A stretch of DNA of 64,000 bases from the NCBI RefSeq assembly GCF_000482325.1, contig NZ_AXVA01000027.1, forward strand, positions 1 to 64,000, read 5' to 3'. Source of the stretch: Bacillus sp. UNC438CL73TsuS30 (GTDB lineage: Bacteria > Bacillota > Bacilli > Bacillales > Cytobacillaceae). The first letter of the stretch is position 1. Each line of letters starts with the position of its first letter. This document shows positions 34,543 to 44,642 of the stretch, piece by piece. The notes beneath the pieces are model-generated. The model searched no databases, was not told the origin of the DNA, and saw nothing but the letters and a program-made list of their open reading frames with translations. A program made the translations under genes and the position numbers.

Positions 34543-37500
34543 TCAGTTAGCAACCTTCTCTATACCCATTTCCTCCAATTTAACCCATAAACTTTCAAGT
34601 GACTTAGTTTTGTTGTAATAAAACTCTCTACCTCTAACTCTCCAAAATTTCCAACCAGCTCGTTCTAAGTCATATTGCCGTTGCATATCCTCTTCCCATT
34701 TTTCAGGACCGTGCCATCTCTCACCATCGCATTCAACTGCAAGACGGTCTCTGATTCCCTCAATTACTAAATCAATACGGTAATTTCCTACTTTAACTTG
34801 AGGTTGTACTTTATATCCTTTTGCTACTATCATACGTAATACTTCAATCTCAAATGGAGAATCGCATTTTTCTTCTAAGTTCTCAACAATTTTATTTACC
34901 CTTGTTGGATTTTTACAATAGCTTAATAACTGGTATCGGTAACAGTCTTTCTTCAATTCATCTAACTCGACTGAATGATACAGCCTCATTTGATTTTTAG
35001 CTCTACTTGCAGCTACATTAAATGTTTGTTGTTGGTCTTTCTTTGTCATCGCTACAAATCGTCTGTTCCCCGCAACAACCATTGATAAGAAGACAATATC
35101 TCTTTCGTCCCCTTGAAGGCTGTATGCATTTCCACAAATTATTTTTCTCTTTACAAATTCACTTTCAGATATTCTCTCACGTATTTTATTCTCAATAAGA
35201 GCTGCTTGTTTATTTCCTTGTAATGCAATAACACCAATCGTTTGATTATTAAACTGTGGGTCTGCAATTATTTTTTCAATGTCTTCAACAATTTTATCCG
35301 CTTCCGGAACATTTACTAAAGAACTTCCTTCCGTGGCATAACCGTCCTCAACTTTAATTGCAATTACTGGAGGCTCAATTTTTTCGTTTTCAAATGGAAG
35401 TCTTAAAGGAACCATTTGTCCACCATAACTGAGGTCATTCGAAAATTGAATAATTTCAGGTACACATCTAAAGTGTTCTTTCAACATTAATCTACCGCTC
35501 TTAGGGAAGATTTGGTCTGCAATTTCGTAAAGAGATATTTTATGGTCAAATAGCCTCTTGTTTGGTACCCCTTCTAGATAGCGTTGTATCAACTCTTCAA
35601 TTTCAGAGTCTTTTGTTCCAATACCATACGGGCTTATTTGTTCATCATCACCTACAACAACAATCTTTTCACCACGTAATAGCACAGGAACAGACATGAT
35701 ATCGCATTGACTACTTTCATCAAAAATAATGACATCAAATTTATCATTATAAATTGGGAAGTTTTCAATCACTTGATTGACCGGCATAATCCATACAGGA
35801 ATCGCTGATTGTGCCTTTTCCATTTCTTTACGCGCATCGGCTAAGTATCGTTTGTTGTTACCAGTCCCTTTACCATAACGCTTTATAAAGTTTTTCCAAG
35901 CTACAAGAGCTCTCTTTTGTGATTCAGTTATTCGATTAATTTGATTTAACCAAGTAGAATTTGACACTATTGATGTGATTAATTTCTTCTGATAATCTTG
36001 TTCAGATTTGATGTTGTTTTCTATTCGTTCCGCTTCAAAGTCTTGATTTTCTGTCATCCAATCATATAAAGATTTAAGTTCCCAAGACTTATGAACTTCT
36101 TGAGGAATCGGTACATCTTTAGAGAGTAAATCAACCATCATTGCTGCTGTTTTAGGCGCAGTTACCTCCAGTCGCGTAAACAAAGCAAAGTATTTAGTTA
36201 CATCTTCTTTCTTATTCATTAGACACTTTAATTCTTCAATTACGAACTCCCATCTTGATTCATCTTTGTCATTTAATACATCAAGGAATGATTTTACAAT
36301 TGGGTGTATTTCTTTTTCTTTCAATAGTTGCTTTAATGTATCTCTATATAAATTATATTCCCTTTCCCATTCTTGGAAGTTAAGAACATCAAACAGGTAA
36401 TTAGTTGTTGATTTAAGCTCTACATAATGGCTGAAATTTAGCCAGTTTGAATTATTCAGTAATAGACAATTTGAAGTCTGCATAAAACATTCTACTAAAG
36501 TTCCTAAACGCATTGTTGTCTCATAGGATTCAATTGCTTTGTCAATCGTGCTAAAAAGACGTTTATCTTCGATATCAATTGGAGTTCCACTAATTTCATC
36601 AATGTTAGCATTCCAAACTCGAACTACCTCCTCTTTTTTCCTTTTTAAAAGGAGGTGTTGTTGCAGTATTTCTATTTCTTCAAGAGTTCTTACTGGCTGA
36701 CCATTAATGATTGGTTCTTGCCATAAAAATTTCGCATTCTTTCCCTTTGTTAATGCAAATATTTTATTAGGTTTCTTGTTCGCTCTTAAGCGTTCCCCAA
36801 ATACATAAATATCCGATTCTAATTCAAAATCTGGTTTTTTAGGGAGTGTAATGTCATAACTAATAATGGTTTTATGAATAGATACCAATTCTTTGTTTAA
36901 TTCTTTTATTTCGCTAAAGAAAGAGGTCCATCGTTCTTTTCGGGTATTACCAGCTAAGTAGTCTTCCAGTATCTTCTGATTTGCAGTTCCTTCTATAAAG
37001 CAATCTTTGTATTCTAATATTCTTGAAAGCTCCATGTTTAATTTTTCAGCATATTCCTTATCATGCGGAAATTGAATTTTATTAGTGTGAATGATTGCCA
37101 TATCATGTTTATGTTTTAAATCCTGACCTTTTGAAAGCCATTTCTTCATTTCTTCTGTGCTTTTTAATAAGTTAAAATTTGGAAGAACTGTATCTTTTAA
37201 ATAAAGGTCCCTTACTTCTAATAAACCTCTAAGCTCCCATAGAGTCTTAAATTCTTCTTCTGATAAGGGAAATTCCGAATTCAACTCCACTTTATCTAAA
37301 ATCCAAAGATAATCTAATGATTGTTCAGTCAACATTTGGGCAGTAACTGCTTTGCTGATAGAATTACCTTTGTAGTCTACTTCTGTTTTTTCACTTTTGC
37401 TGTATTCTTGTAACTGATGCTTAAATTTCGCTTCATTTCTTCGACTATTTTCTAATTCGTTTTTACTTCGGGCAATTTCTGCTTCTAACTTTTCAATGGA

Positions 37501-38841
37501 TGTATTTCCAAGTTTTTCTGAAATTGTCCTTATGGATGTCTCAATTTCTCTTAGAGAATCTCTTCCACCACCGAGGACTGGTACACACAAATCACGTATT
37601 TCTTCAGGAATTTTCTCTTTAAGAACTTTTAGAGGATTTTCCTTTTGGCTCGTAATAAGTATTTTCTTTCCATGCGCAAGTAAATGAGAAACAATATTGG
37701 CTATCGTATGAGTTTTACCAGTCCCCGGCGGTCCTTGCACTGTCAAACCATAGTTACTCGACAGCCTTCTGGCGATTTCTTTTTGTTCCTCATTTGCAGC
37801 AAGAGGGAAATATAAATCTGTGGCTACTTTATCCCATTTATAGCTGTTCAATTCTTCATCTATCTGCACTTCATTCCCGACAATAGACTCAATTGTTGCA
37901 GGTACCTCATACCCCTCTTCTTGCATTGACTCAATGATTTGTTCTAAATCTTTTTGTATAATCTGGTTGTCTTTTCGTCTTAAAATAATTACATATTCAT
38001 CAATGTGACCTATAGCATCTTTTGAAGGATGGATAGGTTCTCCAATTAAAGCAGTACGACCACTCGCATCAATTACCTGCATAAACTGACTAGATAAGTC
38101 CCTAACATCTTCTTCAAATACATCTCTATAGCGCGCTATTCTTCCTATATTCTGAATCTCTTCCATGTTAGGAAGGGGGATACCACTAAGTATATTCAGT
38201 TCAAGTTTGTATCCTTGATTAGTTGGTTTGACAGTAATAATACCTTTATCAGTATCAAGTTCTAAATCCAGTTTCGTCGTAAATAAAGGGTGTAATATAG
38301 AATCCACTTCATGTTTCCACGTAAAAATTGTATTACCTAACAGTAGTTCAATACCTTCACCTTCAACTTGGAAATCTTGATTAATTCTGAAAAAAAGCTC
38401 ATACAAAGTTTGAACCGTTTTCATTCGAGAAATTTCCGCAGCCCATTCACTCCACACTGCTTTCCAATCATTGAACAACTTTAACCGACTCGAATCCTCT
38501 TCAAAACGTACTTCTACCTCATCAGTGCCTTGGATTAATACTTTCGGTGCAGGAATTTTTGGAGGTTGAGTTTCATTATTATACGAATATGTAACCCACT
38601 CTCTAATGGACTTGTCAGGATGAGGAGGAGTCAAAATCGCTTCTGTGAACTTCTGTCTATGAATCTCAATAATTGCTTCTCCATCTACCCCTTCTCCCAT
38701 TAAATATACTCCATCACCGTATTCCTCTAGAGAAGCTTTAGTCCAATTTTTATCATATTCCTTAAAATCACGGATAACCTTAAATCGCAAGTTATTGACA
38801 GCTAACAAATATTCAAACAGTTGCCTAGCCTTGTCGCTCAA
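34543..38841 (-). CDS. SF1 helicase with C-terminal Vsr/DUF559-type nuclease
   Basis: 1432-aa protein. Superfamily 1 (COG1112/DNA2-like) helicase with Walker A QGPPGTGKTHTIANIV (~370), a long mostly helical insert (~440-980), Walker B IIFDESSQCD (~1043), GDDEQISP, and later helicase motifs around SLQGDERDIVFLS and VAASRAKNQM. Residues ~1320-1432 are a PD-(D/E)XK endonuclease of the Vsr/DUF559 kind (RIDLVIEG, AVECDGERWHG, FWRVRGREFY). Such fusions occur as single-gene candidates in defence islands; COG1112 helicases are used in Mokosh. TTG start with AGAGGTG. No partner gene is adjacent, so a named system cannot be assigned. Confidence 0.85.
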   Translation of the reverse strand: MSDKARQLFEYLLAVNNLRFKVIRDFKEYDKNWTKASLEEYGDGVYLMGEGVDGEAIIEIHRQKFTEAILTPPHPDKSIREWVTYSYNNETQPPKIPAPKVLIQGTDEVEVRFEEDSSRLKLFNDWKAVWSEWAAEISRMKTVQTLYELFFRINQDFQVEGEGIELLLGNTIFTWKHEVDSILHPLFTTKLDLELDTDKGIITVKPTNQGYKLELNILSGIPLPNMEEIQNIGRIARYRDVFEEDVRDLSSQFMQVIDASGRTALIGEPIHPSKDAIGHIDEYVIILRRKDNQIIQKDLEQIIESMQEEGYEVPATIESIVGNEVQIDEELNSYKWDKVATDLYFPLAANEEQKEIARRLSSNYGLTVQGPPGTGKTHTIANIVSHLLAHGKKILITSQKENPLKVLKEKIPEEIRDLCVPVLGGGRDSLREIETSIRTISEKLGNTSIEKLEAEIARSKNELENSRRNEAKFKHQLQEYSKSEKTEVDYKGNSISKAVTAQMLTEQSLDYLWILDKVELNSEFPLSEEEFKTLWELRGLLEVRDLYLKDTVLPNFNLLKSTEEMKKWLSKGQDLKHKHDMAIIHTNKIQFPHDKEYAEKLNMELSRILEYKDCFIEGTANQKILEDYLAGNTRKERWTSFFSEIKELNKELVSIHKTIISYDITLPKKPDFELESDIYVFGERLRANKKPNKIFALTKGKNAKFLWQEPIINGQPVRTLEEIEILQQHLLLKRKKEEVVRVWNANIDEISGTPIDIEDKRLFSTIDKAIESYETTMRLGTLVECFMQTSNCLLLNNSNWLNFSHYVELKSTTNYLFDVLNFQEWEREYNLYRDTLKQLLKEKEIHPIVKSFLDVLNDKDESRWEFVIEELKCLMNKKEDVTKYFALFTRLEVTAPKTAAMMVDLLSKDVPIPQEVHKSWELKSLYDWMTENQDFEAERIENNIKSEQDYQKKLITSIVSNSTWLNQINRITESQKRALVAWKNFIKRYGKGTGNNKRYLADARKEMEKAQSAIPVWIMPVNQVIENFPIYNDKFDVIIFDESSQCDIMSVPVLLRGEKIVVVGDDEQISPYGIGTKDSEIEELIQRYLEGVPNKRLFDHKISLYEIADQIFPKSGRLMLKEHFRCVPEIIQFSNDLSYGGQMVPLRLPFENEKIEPPVIAIKVEDGYATEGSSLVNVPEADKIVEDIEKIIADPQFNNQTIGVIALQGNKQAALIENKIRERISESEFVKRKIICGNAYSLQGDERDIVFLSMVVAGNRRFVAMTKKDQQQTFNVAASRAKNQMRLYHSVELDELKKDCYRYQLLSYCKNPTRVNKIVENLEEKCDSPFEIEVLRMIVAKGYKVQPQVKVGNYRIDLVIEGIRDRLAVECDGERWHGPEKWEEDMQRQYDLERAGWKFWRVRGREFYYNKTKSLESLWVKLEEMGIEKVAN

Positions 38842-39046
38842 TTAAAAGCACCTCTTTATTATTTCATATAGTAAATATATCACATTGTATGTATGGGAAT
38901 TAAAGTTAATTCTTACTAGGTTGGTTGTATATTCCCCATAAAAATCAAACATAATCGTTAAAGCAAATGGTGATAAAAACGAGTCTTTTGTCACGGAACA
39001 AATTTGTATCGTTTTAACCACTTTAATATTTTTTAGTTTATTTCGT

Positions 39047-39081
39047 GAAAAAGCTTAGAGAATTTATCTCTAAGCTTTTTA
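39047..39081 (-). terminator. Terminator after the first serine recombinase
   Basis: AAAAGCTTAGAGA, ATTTA, TCTCTAAGCTTTTT, 20 bases past the stop at 39102. The 38842-39046 interval holds nothing else that I can see. Confidence 0.9.
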
Positions 39082-39101
39082 CACCAACTATTAAATTCCT
39101 A

Positions 39102-40586
39102 TTAAGCTATGTATTGGTTCCTTGGTGCATGAAAATTATAATAAATCCTTGGTGTTCCATCTTTTTCAATTTCTATCCGGGAAATGAATCTATGGATTAA
39201 CTCAGGTAGGATTTCTGGAGTGTAAAGATATTGTAAGAAGTCTTCTTTTATACAATCCAGGTCAATTTTATGGTTACAAGCATTTGCTTCAAGAGAAGCT
39301 TTTTGAGTCTGTAAATCTTCTAATTCTTTATTATTAATAGTGTTGGAAGTCTTAAATTCTTCTGCTGTCAAATCCCCATCTGCTCTCATCTGAATATAAT
39401 TTAACTTCCGTTTTTCCAGCATTTTTATTTTGCTCTCAATTTTCTCTAATTCTCTAGTGCTCTTTTTGAAAGACTTTTCTATTTTCTGCTGAAAATGTTT
39501 TGATAACATTCCAAGATTTACTCCCTTAAAAAATTCGCCAAAATCTTGAATAATAGCATTTGTTAACTTATCTTCCTTAATTGTATGGGAAGAACATTTT
39601 TCATTCCCATACCTGCCATATAAGCCACAAATATAACCCTTTCTGTCGGACCGGAACCACATTCCTCTGCCGCAATCAGCGCAGAAGGCAACATTGGTAA
39701 ATAGATGTGCTTTAGGTGCAGTTAAATTCTTTTTTCTTTGCATCATTTGTTTTTGTGCAGTTTCAAAGACATCCTTCATAATGATAGGTTCATGAGTACC
39801 TTTCACAATTTTTTGTTCATCCCTATCTACGGACTTTCTTTTTGTACTAACGACACTAATTGTAGTGGTCCGGCATTGGACCAAATTCCCAGTATAATGT
39901 GGGTTGGACAGTATTGTTTTAATAGTATTACTCATCCACTCTGTTCCTGCATTTTTCTTGTTAATCACTTGAGCAGGGGTTGGTACTCCCTCTAAAGTTA
40001 AATATTTTGCAATTGTATCAACACCGGTTCCATTTGTATATTCTTGGAAAATCCGTTTTACAATAGATGGGGTTTCGTCCTTTCTTATATAAAGCTTCCC
40101 ATCTTTAAGATAATATCCGTATGGCGGAGTGGAGCCCTGATACCTTCCAGTGGAAGCTCCAACTTCTTTTACGCTTTTAATTTTTTGGCTTAAATTCTGG
40201 GACTCTTTTTCGTACATCCATGCAAGCAACCCCAACATATCCATATTATTTTCCATTGTATTGACCATTCCATCCAATGAAATGATATGGACACCGGTGG
40301 CTTTCGCAAGATTAAAAATCTTGTAAGAAAGCTCACCGTTACGTGCCAAACGGGATAAGTCCTTCACCAATACAACTTCGATGTTTTTCTGTTCAATATC
40401 ATTTAATAATTTTATCAGTTCAGGGCGTTTAGCTTTGGTTCCGGTCTTCCTATCTTGATAATACTTTTCAAATACCCATCCTTTGCCCTGAATATAATTT
40501 TCAAACATCAATTTCTGATTCACCAATGACGTGTCCTGTTCTTCTCGTCCAGTAGATACACGAGCATATGCGCCAACTCTCAACAT
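39102..40586 (-). CDS. Large serine recombinase/integrase 1
   Basis: 494-aa site-specific recombinase. Catalytic domain with the nucleophile Ser in YARVSTGREEQ and the Arg cluster in [11 protein letters not shown]; recombinase domain ([31 protein letters not shown]); zinc ribbon with CADCGRGMWFR; coiled coil in the last 130 residues. ATG with GAGGGG upstream. Resembles the recombinase at 55139 along its length, so the two are related. Probably the integrase of an element that includes the SF1 helicase region. Confidence 0.94.
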   Translation of the reverse strand: MLRVGAYARVSTGREEQDTSLVNQKLMFENYIQGKGWVFEKYYQDRKTGTKAKRPELIKLLNDIEQKNIEVVLVKDLSRLARNGELSYKIFNLAKATGVHIISLDGMVNTMENNMDMLGLLAWMYEKESQNLSQKIKSVKEVGASTGRYQGSTPPYGYYLKDGKLYIRKDETPSIVKRIFQEYTNGTGVDTIAKYLTLEGVPTPAQVINKKNAGTEWMSNTIKTILSNPHYTGNLVQCRTTTISVVSTKRKSVDRDEQKIVKGTHEPIIMKDVFETAQKQMMQRKKNLTAPKAHLFTNVAFCADCGRGMWFRSDRKGYICGLYGRYGNEKCSSHTIKEDKLTNAIIQDFGEFFKGVNLGMLSKHFQQKIEKSFKKSTRELEKIESKIKMLEKRKLNYIQMRADGDLTAEEFKTSNTINNKELEDLQTQKASLEANACNHKIDLDCIKEDFLQYLYTPEILPELIHRFISRIEIEKDGTPRIYYNFHAPRNQYIA

Positions 40587-40603
40587 GCTTTATTCCCCTC
40601 TCA

Positions 40604-40726
40604 CTAAACCATCAATTTTTTTATGTATTTTTTGTTTACAAAGTCTTCAACCTTGGAATTTATTAAGTCTTGGAACATCTTTTCAAAAGAGTCCCCATTT
40701 TTATCAAATCGTCGTGAAATTTTCAT
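40604..40726 (-). CDS. 40-aa ORF ahead of recombinase 1
   Basis: MKISRRFDKNGDSFEKMFQD ... ending KKLMV, with CTGGGGG ten bases upstream of the ATG. Ends 17 bases before the recombinase ATG, so the two are likely co-transcribed. Basic and helical; could be a small recombination-direction or regulatory partner. Unknown family. Confidence 0.45.
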   Translation of the reverse strand: MKISRRFDKNGDSFEKMFQDLINSKVEDFVNKKYIKKLMV

Positions 40727-40855
40727 GTTGTTTCCCCCAGAAAGTTCTTATTGTTATGTATGTATTTTCGATTTAATGTCCATAATGGTTACTAGAATTT
40801 CGATATTATAACCATGAAGGTATGCCATCTTGGAAGTAAAACCGAACCTGTTATA

Positions 40856-40884
40856 ATAAAATGCCGTTATGATGCCGGCATTTG
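40856..40884 (-). terminator. Terminator downstream of the recombinase trio
   Basis: Minus strand AAATGCCGGCATCATAACGGCATTTTATT; lies just outside the left inverted repeat. Confidence 0.6.
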
Positions 40885-40926
40885 CCCATTCAGGCTTTTT
40901 ATGATTATTGCATTATGTAATGTCGG

Positions 40927-40973
40927 TTCGATTTTCCATCCAAAGATATATGTAAAAGTTCGATTTTCCATCT
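40927..40973. repeat. Left terminal repeats of the element
   Basis: Two direct copies, TTCGATTTTCCATCC at 40927 and TTCGATTTTCCATCT at 40959, spaced 32 bases (three helical turns). The second begins five bases after the last stop codon of the trio. Confidence 0.85.
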
Positions 40974-40977
40974 ACCG

Positions 40978-42477
40978 TCATTCGATGATAAATGAAACTG
41001 GATTGACTTTAAATTGAATATCAAATTCGAAATTGGACTCACTTTTAAGGCTAATTCCGATTTCATTTATGAAGTTCAATAAAATTAATCGCTGCTCTGT
41101 CTGTGATAACTTACAGATATCGATATTTTGAAAGCTGTTCATAAACACTTCCAGTTCCGCAGGACTTAGAAGTATTTCGGTTTCTTTAATCGATTGTTCG
41201 ATTTGATTCATCTCATCTTTTAATCTGGTTTTAACATTGCTGAAGACACCCTTTAAATGCTTTTCCTGATGACTTTCAGCAAACCTTTCATTAGCTAATA
41301 CGAGCTGTTCCTTTGCCTTCAGTACATCCAAATGCTCTTGAAGTGACTGAATAAACTCTTTAAGGGTATTGATGACAGTCTCGGAGTTGATTTTTACAGA
41401 CAATGATAACTGTTGTTGGATATAGCACAACAGTTTTTCATTCAATATGTCAATATCCATTTCATAAGAGCAATTAGTGCAAAAATACTTAAAATAATTG
41501 TATTTTGTACCTTTTTTCTTGGTGGAACTGTTCCGGTGCATCAAATTGTTGCCACAGTTTTTGCATACCAGTAGACCACCAAACAAAAACGGTGTTTCCA
41601 ATTTGTTGTACTTTTTCTTTAGCTCACGATTTACCTCAATGAGTTTAAAGAAAAAACTTGGAACAATTGCAACGTGACTTCGCTCAATTAAGTGCTCTTT
41701 TTGATGAATGTTATTTCGGCGGAATTTCCAATTTAAACTCCCCGCGTAGGTTTGATTTTTTAGGATATTTTCTATACTGCTTGTCCGCCATTGTTTCTTT
41801 GACGGAGATGGAATACCAGCTTCATTTAAAATATCCGTAATCTTTTGAATTGAATGACCCCAGGAAGCTAGGTAAAAGATAAAAAGGACAATCGGAGCAT
41901 TTTCGTCTGGAACCAACTTTTTTTCAATTTGCTTATAGCCAAATGGAACGGTTGAACCAGGGCGTTCCTTCTTACCTATATCTGTCTTTTGAGCATCAAC
42001 TGCCCTTCTTGATTTATCATTGGATTCTCCATTTGCCATAATTAGGTGAAGTTTTACGTCTAAATCAGCCGGTGTCCATTCATCTTGTTTTGTAGTTGTA
42101 TAGAATTTAAGGTGCGGCTTTTTTGCAATGACATCCGTGTAAAATTCGGATACAAAAGAGTAAATTTTTCTATCAATGCGTGAAAAATCATAAAATATAA
42201 TCGCACTAACATCATAAGAAAGGACAATTTCTTTCATCTTGTTTAAGCCTTTACGCTTACTGGCATTTTTACGATAAGCACTTTGCGCGTTATCGTAAAA
42301 GATAAATTCTTCTGGCAAATAGTAACCCTGCTTCTCGGCATAATCCTTAATTGCCATTCTTTGAATTTCAAACGACTGATTCCCATCCTGCTTGTGCGAA
42401 GAACGTCTTATTGAAGCAACTGCTAGTTTTCTTTTTCCATGAGGCTCTTTTTGGCTGCCGCCATTCTGGTTAATCAT
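40978..42477 (-). CDS. Serine recombinase of the trio, third gene
   Basis: 499-aa recombinase. Catalytic Ser in SIRRSSHKQDGNQSFEIQ, Arg cluster in FYDFSRIDRK, recombinase domain with STVPFGYKQIEKKLVPDENA and IENILKNQTYAGSLN, zinc ribbon CKNCGNNLM with a second FCTNC pair, and a coiled C-terminus. The ATG overlaps the stop of the previous gene (ATGA), so translation is coupled. Active-site residues look complete. Confidence 0.9.
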   Translation of the reverse strand: MINQNGGSQKEPHGKRKLAVASIRRSSHKQDGNQSFEIQRMAIKDYAEKQGYYLPEEFIFYDNAQSAYRKNASKRKGLNKMKEIVLSYDVSAIIFYDFSRIDRKIYSFVSEFYTDVIAKKPHLKFYTTTKQDEWTPADLDVKLHLIMANGESNDKSRRAVDAQKTDIGKKERPGSTVPFGYKQIEKKLVPDENAPIVLFIFYLASWGHSIQKITDILNEAGIPSPSKKQWRTSSIENILKNQTYAGSLNWKFRRNNIHQKEHLIERSHVAIVPSFFFKLIEVNRELKKKYNKLETPFLFGGLLVCKNCGNNLMHRNSSTKKKGTKYNYFKYFCTNCSYEMDIDILNEKLLCYIQQQLSLSVKINSETVINTLKEFIQSLQEHLDVLKAKEQLVLANERFAESHQEKHLKGVFSNVKTRLKDEMNQIEQSIKETEILLSPAELEVFMNSFQNIDICKLSQTEQRLILLNFINEIGISLKSESNFEFDIQFKVNPVSFIIE

Positions 42478-43892
42478 ATTGCAACTATCCTTTCTAATTG
42501 TTCATGGTCCAGGTATTCATTAAAGTAAAGGTTAAACGCCAATTTTGATTCATTGACAAAGCAATCCTTAATAATTAAACTTACTAAATTCATAAGTTCT
42601 TCGTTTTTTAAGCAATCTTTTATTTTGACCTTGCTCACCAAGTATTTCACTTTGTTCTGGTAATTTTCACAAAGTAAAAGTTGCTCCCTTAGTTCCTTTC
42701 TTTTCTGTTTCTCTTCCATTAATAGTTTTAATTCAACTTTTTCATATTCCCTGGATAGAAATTTCTCAGAAGGCATTGTCGCAATTTGAGCCTCAATATA
42801 GTCAATTTTTCGATTTACAGCTTCAAATTCGTTCCCCAAGTTTTCTAGCAGGTCATTTATCAATTGAATGGCTTTCTTCTCGATTTCTTCCTCATTCAAA
42901 TTTTCAAAGACCATTGCGCAGCTTATAAGCAAAATATCGTTGTAATCATCAACACTTATACAGATTTTTTTATGTTTATTTGAGCAAGTATAAATGCCTG
43001 ATTCCCCAATTTTATCTTTCCGGTACTTCATACCTTTTTTACAAATCCCGCACTTTGGAAGCAGGATATTTTCATCACTTCGTCCGCTTATGTTTTGCTG
43101 CAATACCTCAATGAATGGTTCAATTACTTCTTGCACTTCAAGGTAAATATCCTTAGTAATAACCGGCTCAACATAAGCGAGCGAATTCAAATATGTACTT
43201 ATTTTTTCACAGCCAGCATAGAAGGGGTCTGTTAGTATTCGCACGATATCAGTTGGCTGCTTTTTCATTAGACTAGAAAATGTTGAAATAAGTTGAATGA
43301 ATCCAGTTGTATCACCAATATCCCTAGCCTTTTCAAACAATTGGAATATATTATTTTTTTGCTCCTTTTGAAGAGTGTAAGACTTCTTGCCCTGGTCATC
43401 TTTGTGCGTATCGTAACCAAATTTCCTTGGCGGGAGCTTTCGGTGTGCATCTGCAACCCGACGAGCAATTGATTTCCCCTCTTCTTCGATTAATATTCCA
43501 TTGAAACCTTCGATTAGATAATTGCAGTTGAAAGACGGATAACTTGAATCTGCCGAAGTAAATACTACCTTAACGTCATGCGATATGAACAAATCCACCA
43601 TTTCAAGGTATTCATAAAAATTTCTTGTTAGTCGGCTCCGGTCATAAACATAAAGGGTATCAACTTTGCCTTGGCTAATAATCGAAATGACCTCCATCAT
43701 TTTCTCCCGGTCCTTCAGCTTCACCTTATTAGCGGACACACCAAGCTCATTTACTTCAATATATTCATCTTCATCGAGAGCATCCCGGTACTTTTTATCA
43801 GCAGCAACCTGCATCTCAAGACTTTGGTTCTCGGTACTGACTCTTCTTAAAAAGACCTTTAATTTCCCGTTAGAGTCAATGTTCTTAGCCAA
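42474..43892 (-). CDS. Serine recombinase of the trio, second gene
   Basis: 472-aa recombinase from TTG at 43892, with GGGGAGGGA seven bases upstream; the longer frame runs back into the previous gene. Catalytic Ser in LRRVSTENQSLEMQ, Arg cluster YVYDRSRLTRN, zinc ribbon CGICKKGMKYR with CSNKHKKIC, and coiled C-terminal half. The start overlaps the stop of the Ser-less protein by eight bases. The N-terminus aligns closely with that protein, showing a duplication. Confidence 0.88.
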   Translation of the reverse strand: MAKNIDSNGKLKVFLRRVSTENQSLEMQVAADKKYRDALDEDEYIEVNELGVSANKVKLKDREKMMEVISIISQGKVDTLYVYDRSRLTRNFYEYLEMVDLFISHDVKVVFTSADSSYPSFNCNYLIEGFNGILIEEEGKSIARRVADAHRKLPPRKFGYDTHKDDQGKKSYTLQKEQKNNIFQLFEKARDIGDTTGFIQLISTFSSLMKKQPTDIVRILTDPFYAGCEKISTYLNSLAYVEPVITKDIYLEVQEVIEPFIEVLQQNISGRSDENILLPKCGICKKGMKYRKDKIGESGIYTCSNKHKKICISVDDYNDILLISCAMVFENLNEEEIEKKAIQLINDLLENLGNEFEAVNRKIDYIEAQIATMPSEKFLSREYEKVELKLLMEEKQKRKELREQLLLCENYQNKVKYLVSKVKIKDCLKNEELMNLVSLIIKDCFVNESKLAFNLYFNEYLDHEQLERIVAI

Positions 43893-44283
43893 TTTTAAAT
43901 CCCTCCCCAAGCCCCAATAATTTATTTGGCATATCAATTTCAGAGGAGCCGGTAAAAACAAGTCGAACATTATGCTTATTAAGCAAAGCCATTAATTCAA
44001 AATGGTTTGACATATTTCGAGTCAGACGACTTGCATCGTGAACATACAAAGTATCCACATTGCCGAGCTCAATAAGTTTTAATAATTGACGGATACAGCT
44101 TCTTTCTATAAATTTGGTCGCAGAAACATTTCCTTCATTAATTTCAATGAATTCATGCGGCATCAAGCTTTGCCGATATTGATAATCAGCTTGCATTTGC
44201 TTTTCAAGCTGACCTTCTTCCCTTGCTCTTCTAAAGAAAACCTTTAGTTTCATTTCCCCGTTAGTTACTTTATTTGTTAACAT
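43885..44283 (-). CDS. Truncated, Ser-less serine-recombinase domain, first gene of the trio
   Basis: 132 aa, only the resolvase catalytic fold. LKVFFRRAREEGQLEKQ aligns with LKVFLRRVSTENQSLEMQ of the next gene, but the nucleophilic Ser is replaced by Arg. The second site, DTLYVHDASRLTRN, is kept, and the reading frame is intact with AAAGGA upstream of the ATG. It stops before the recombinase and zinc domains. Likely catalytically dead; may act as an accessory or regulatory subunit. Confidence 0.8.
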   Translation of the reverse strand: MLTNKVTNGEMKLKVFFRRAREEGQLEKQMQADYQYRQSLMPHEFIEINEGNVSATKFIERSCIRQLLKLIELGNVDTLYVHDASRLTRNMSNHFELMALLNKHNVRLVFTGSSEIDMPNKLLGLGEGFKIG

Positions 44284-44449
44284 TGATATCATCCTTTTCT
44301 TTATAACGTTTATTTAAAATAACTGCTTGAAGAGTAGGAGCTAAACCAAGTTCCTGAATCAGCATTCTTTCAATAAGCCTTTCTATTAAAATGGTACCAA
44401 GCTCATTTGACTCTTCAATTACCTCAATTTTCCTGACTTTGTATTTCAT
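44270..44449 (-). CDS. 59-aa protein of the recombinase element
   Basis: Begins MKYKVRKIEVIEESNELGT, then ERLIERMLIQELG and a basic tail. GGAGG lies eight bases before the ATG. Overlaps the Ser-less recombinase gene by 14 bases. Possible small DNA-binding or partner protein; not recognised. Confidence 0.65.
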   Translation of the reverse strand: MKYKVRKIEVIEESNELGTILIERLIERMLIQELGLAPTLQAVILNKRYKEKDDINVNK

Positions 44450-44504
44450 TTCATCCACCTCCAGTCAATAATCACAGAATTGACTGAAAGTGGTTAATGT
44501 ATAC

Positions 44505-44642
44505 TTACTGCTTATCTTCTATGTATAAATCAAGCTCCAATTGGAAAGAGGCACATGGATTTTTTACATCTTTCCGAGGGACGACCAACTTATATGTCTT
44601 TATACCTGGGAGTTTTAATTGCTCCAGTCCTTTTTTACTCAT
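44505..44642 (-). CDS. 45-aa ORF of the recombinase element
   Basis: MSKKGLEQLKLPGIKTYKLV, ending LDLYIEDKQ. Its ATG overlaps the stop region of the 46-aa ORF upstream, typical of translational coupling. Beta-rich; unknown. Confidence 0.5.
   Translation of the reverse strand: MSKKGLEQLKLPGIKTYKLVVPRKDVKNPCASFQLELDLYIEDKQ

Noticed and set aside
41658..44000. Plus-strand frames inside the recombinase trio
   Set aside because: They are shadows of the minus-strand recombinase genes, which have clear catalytic motifs.
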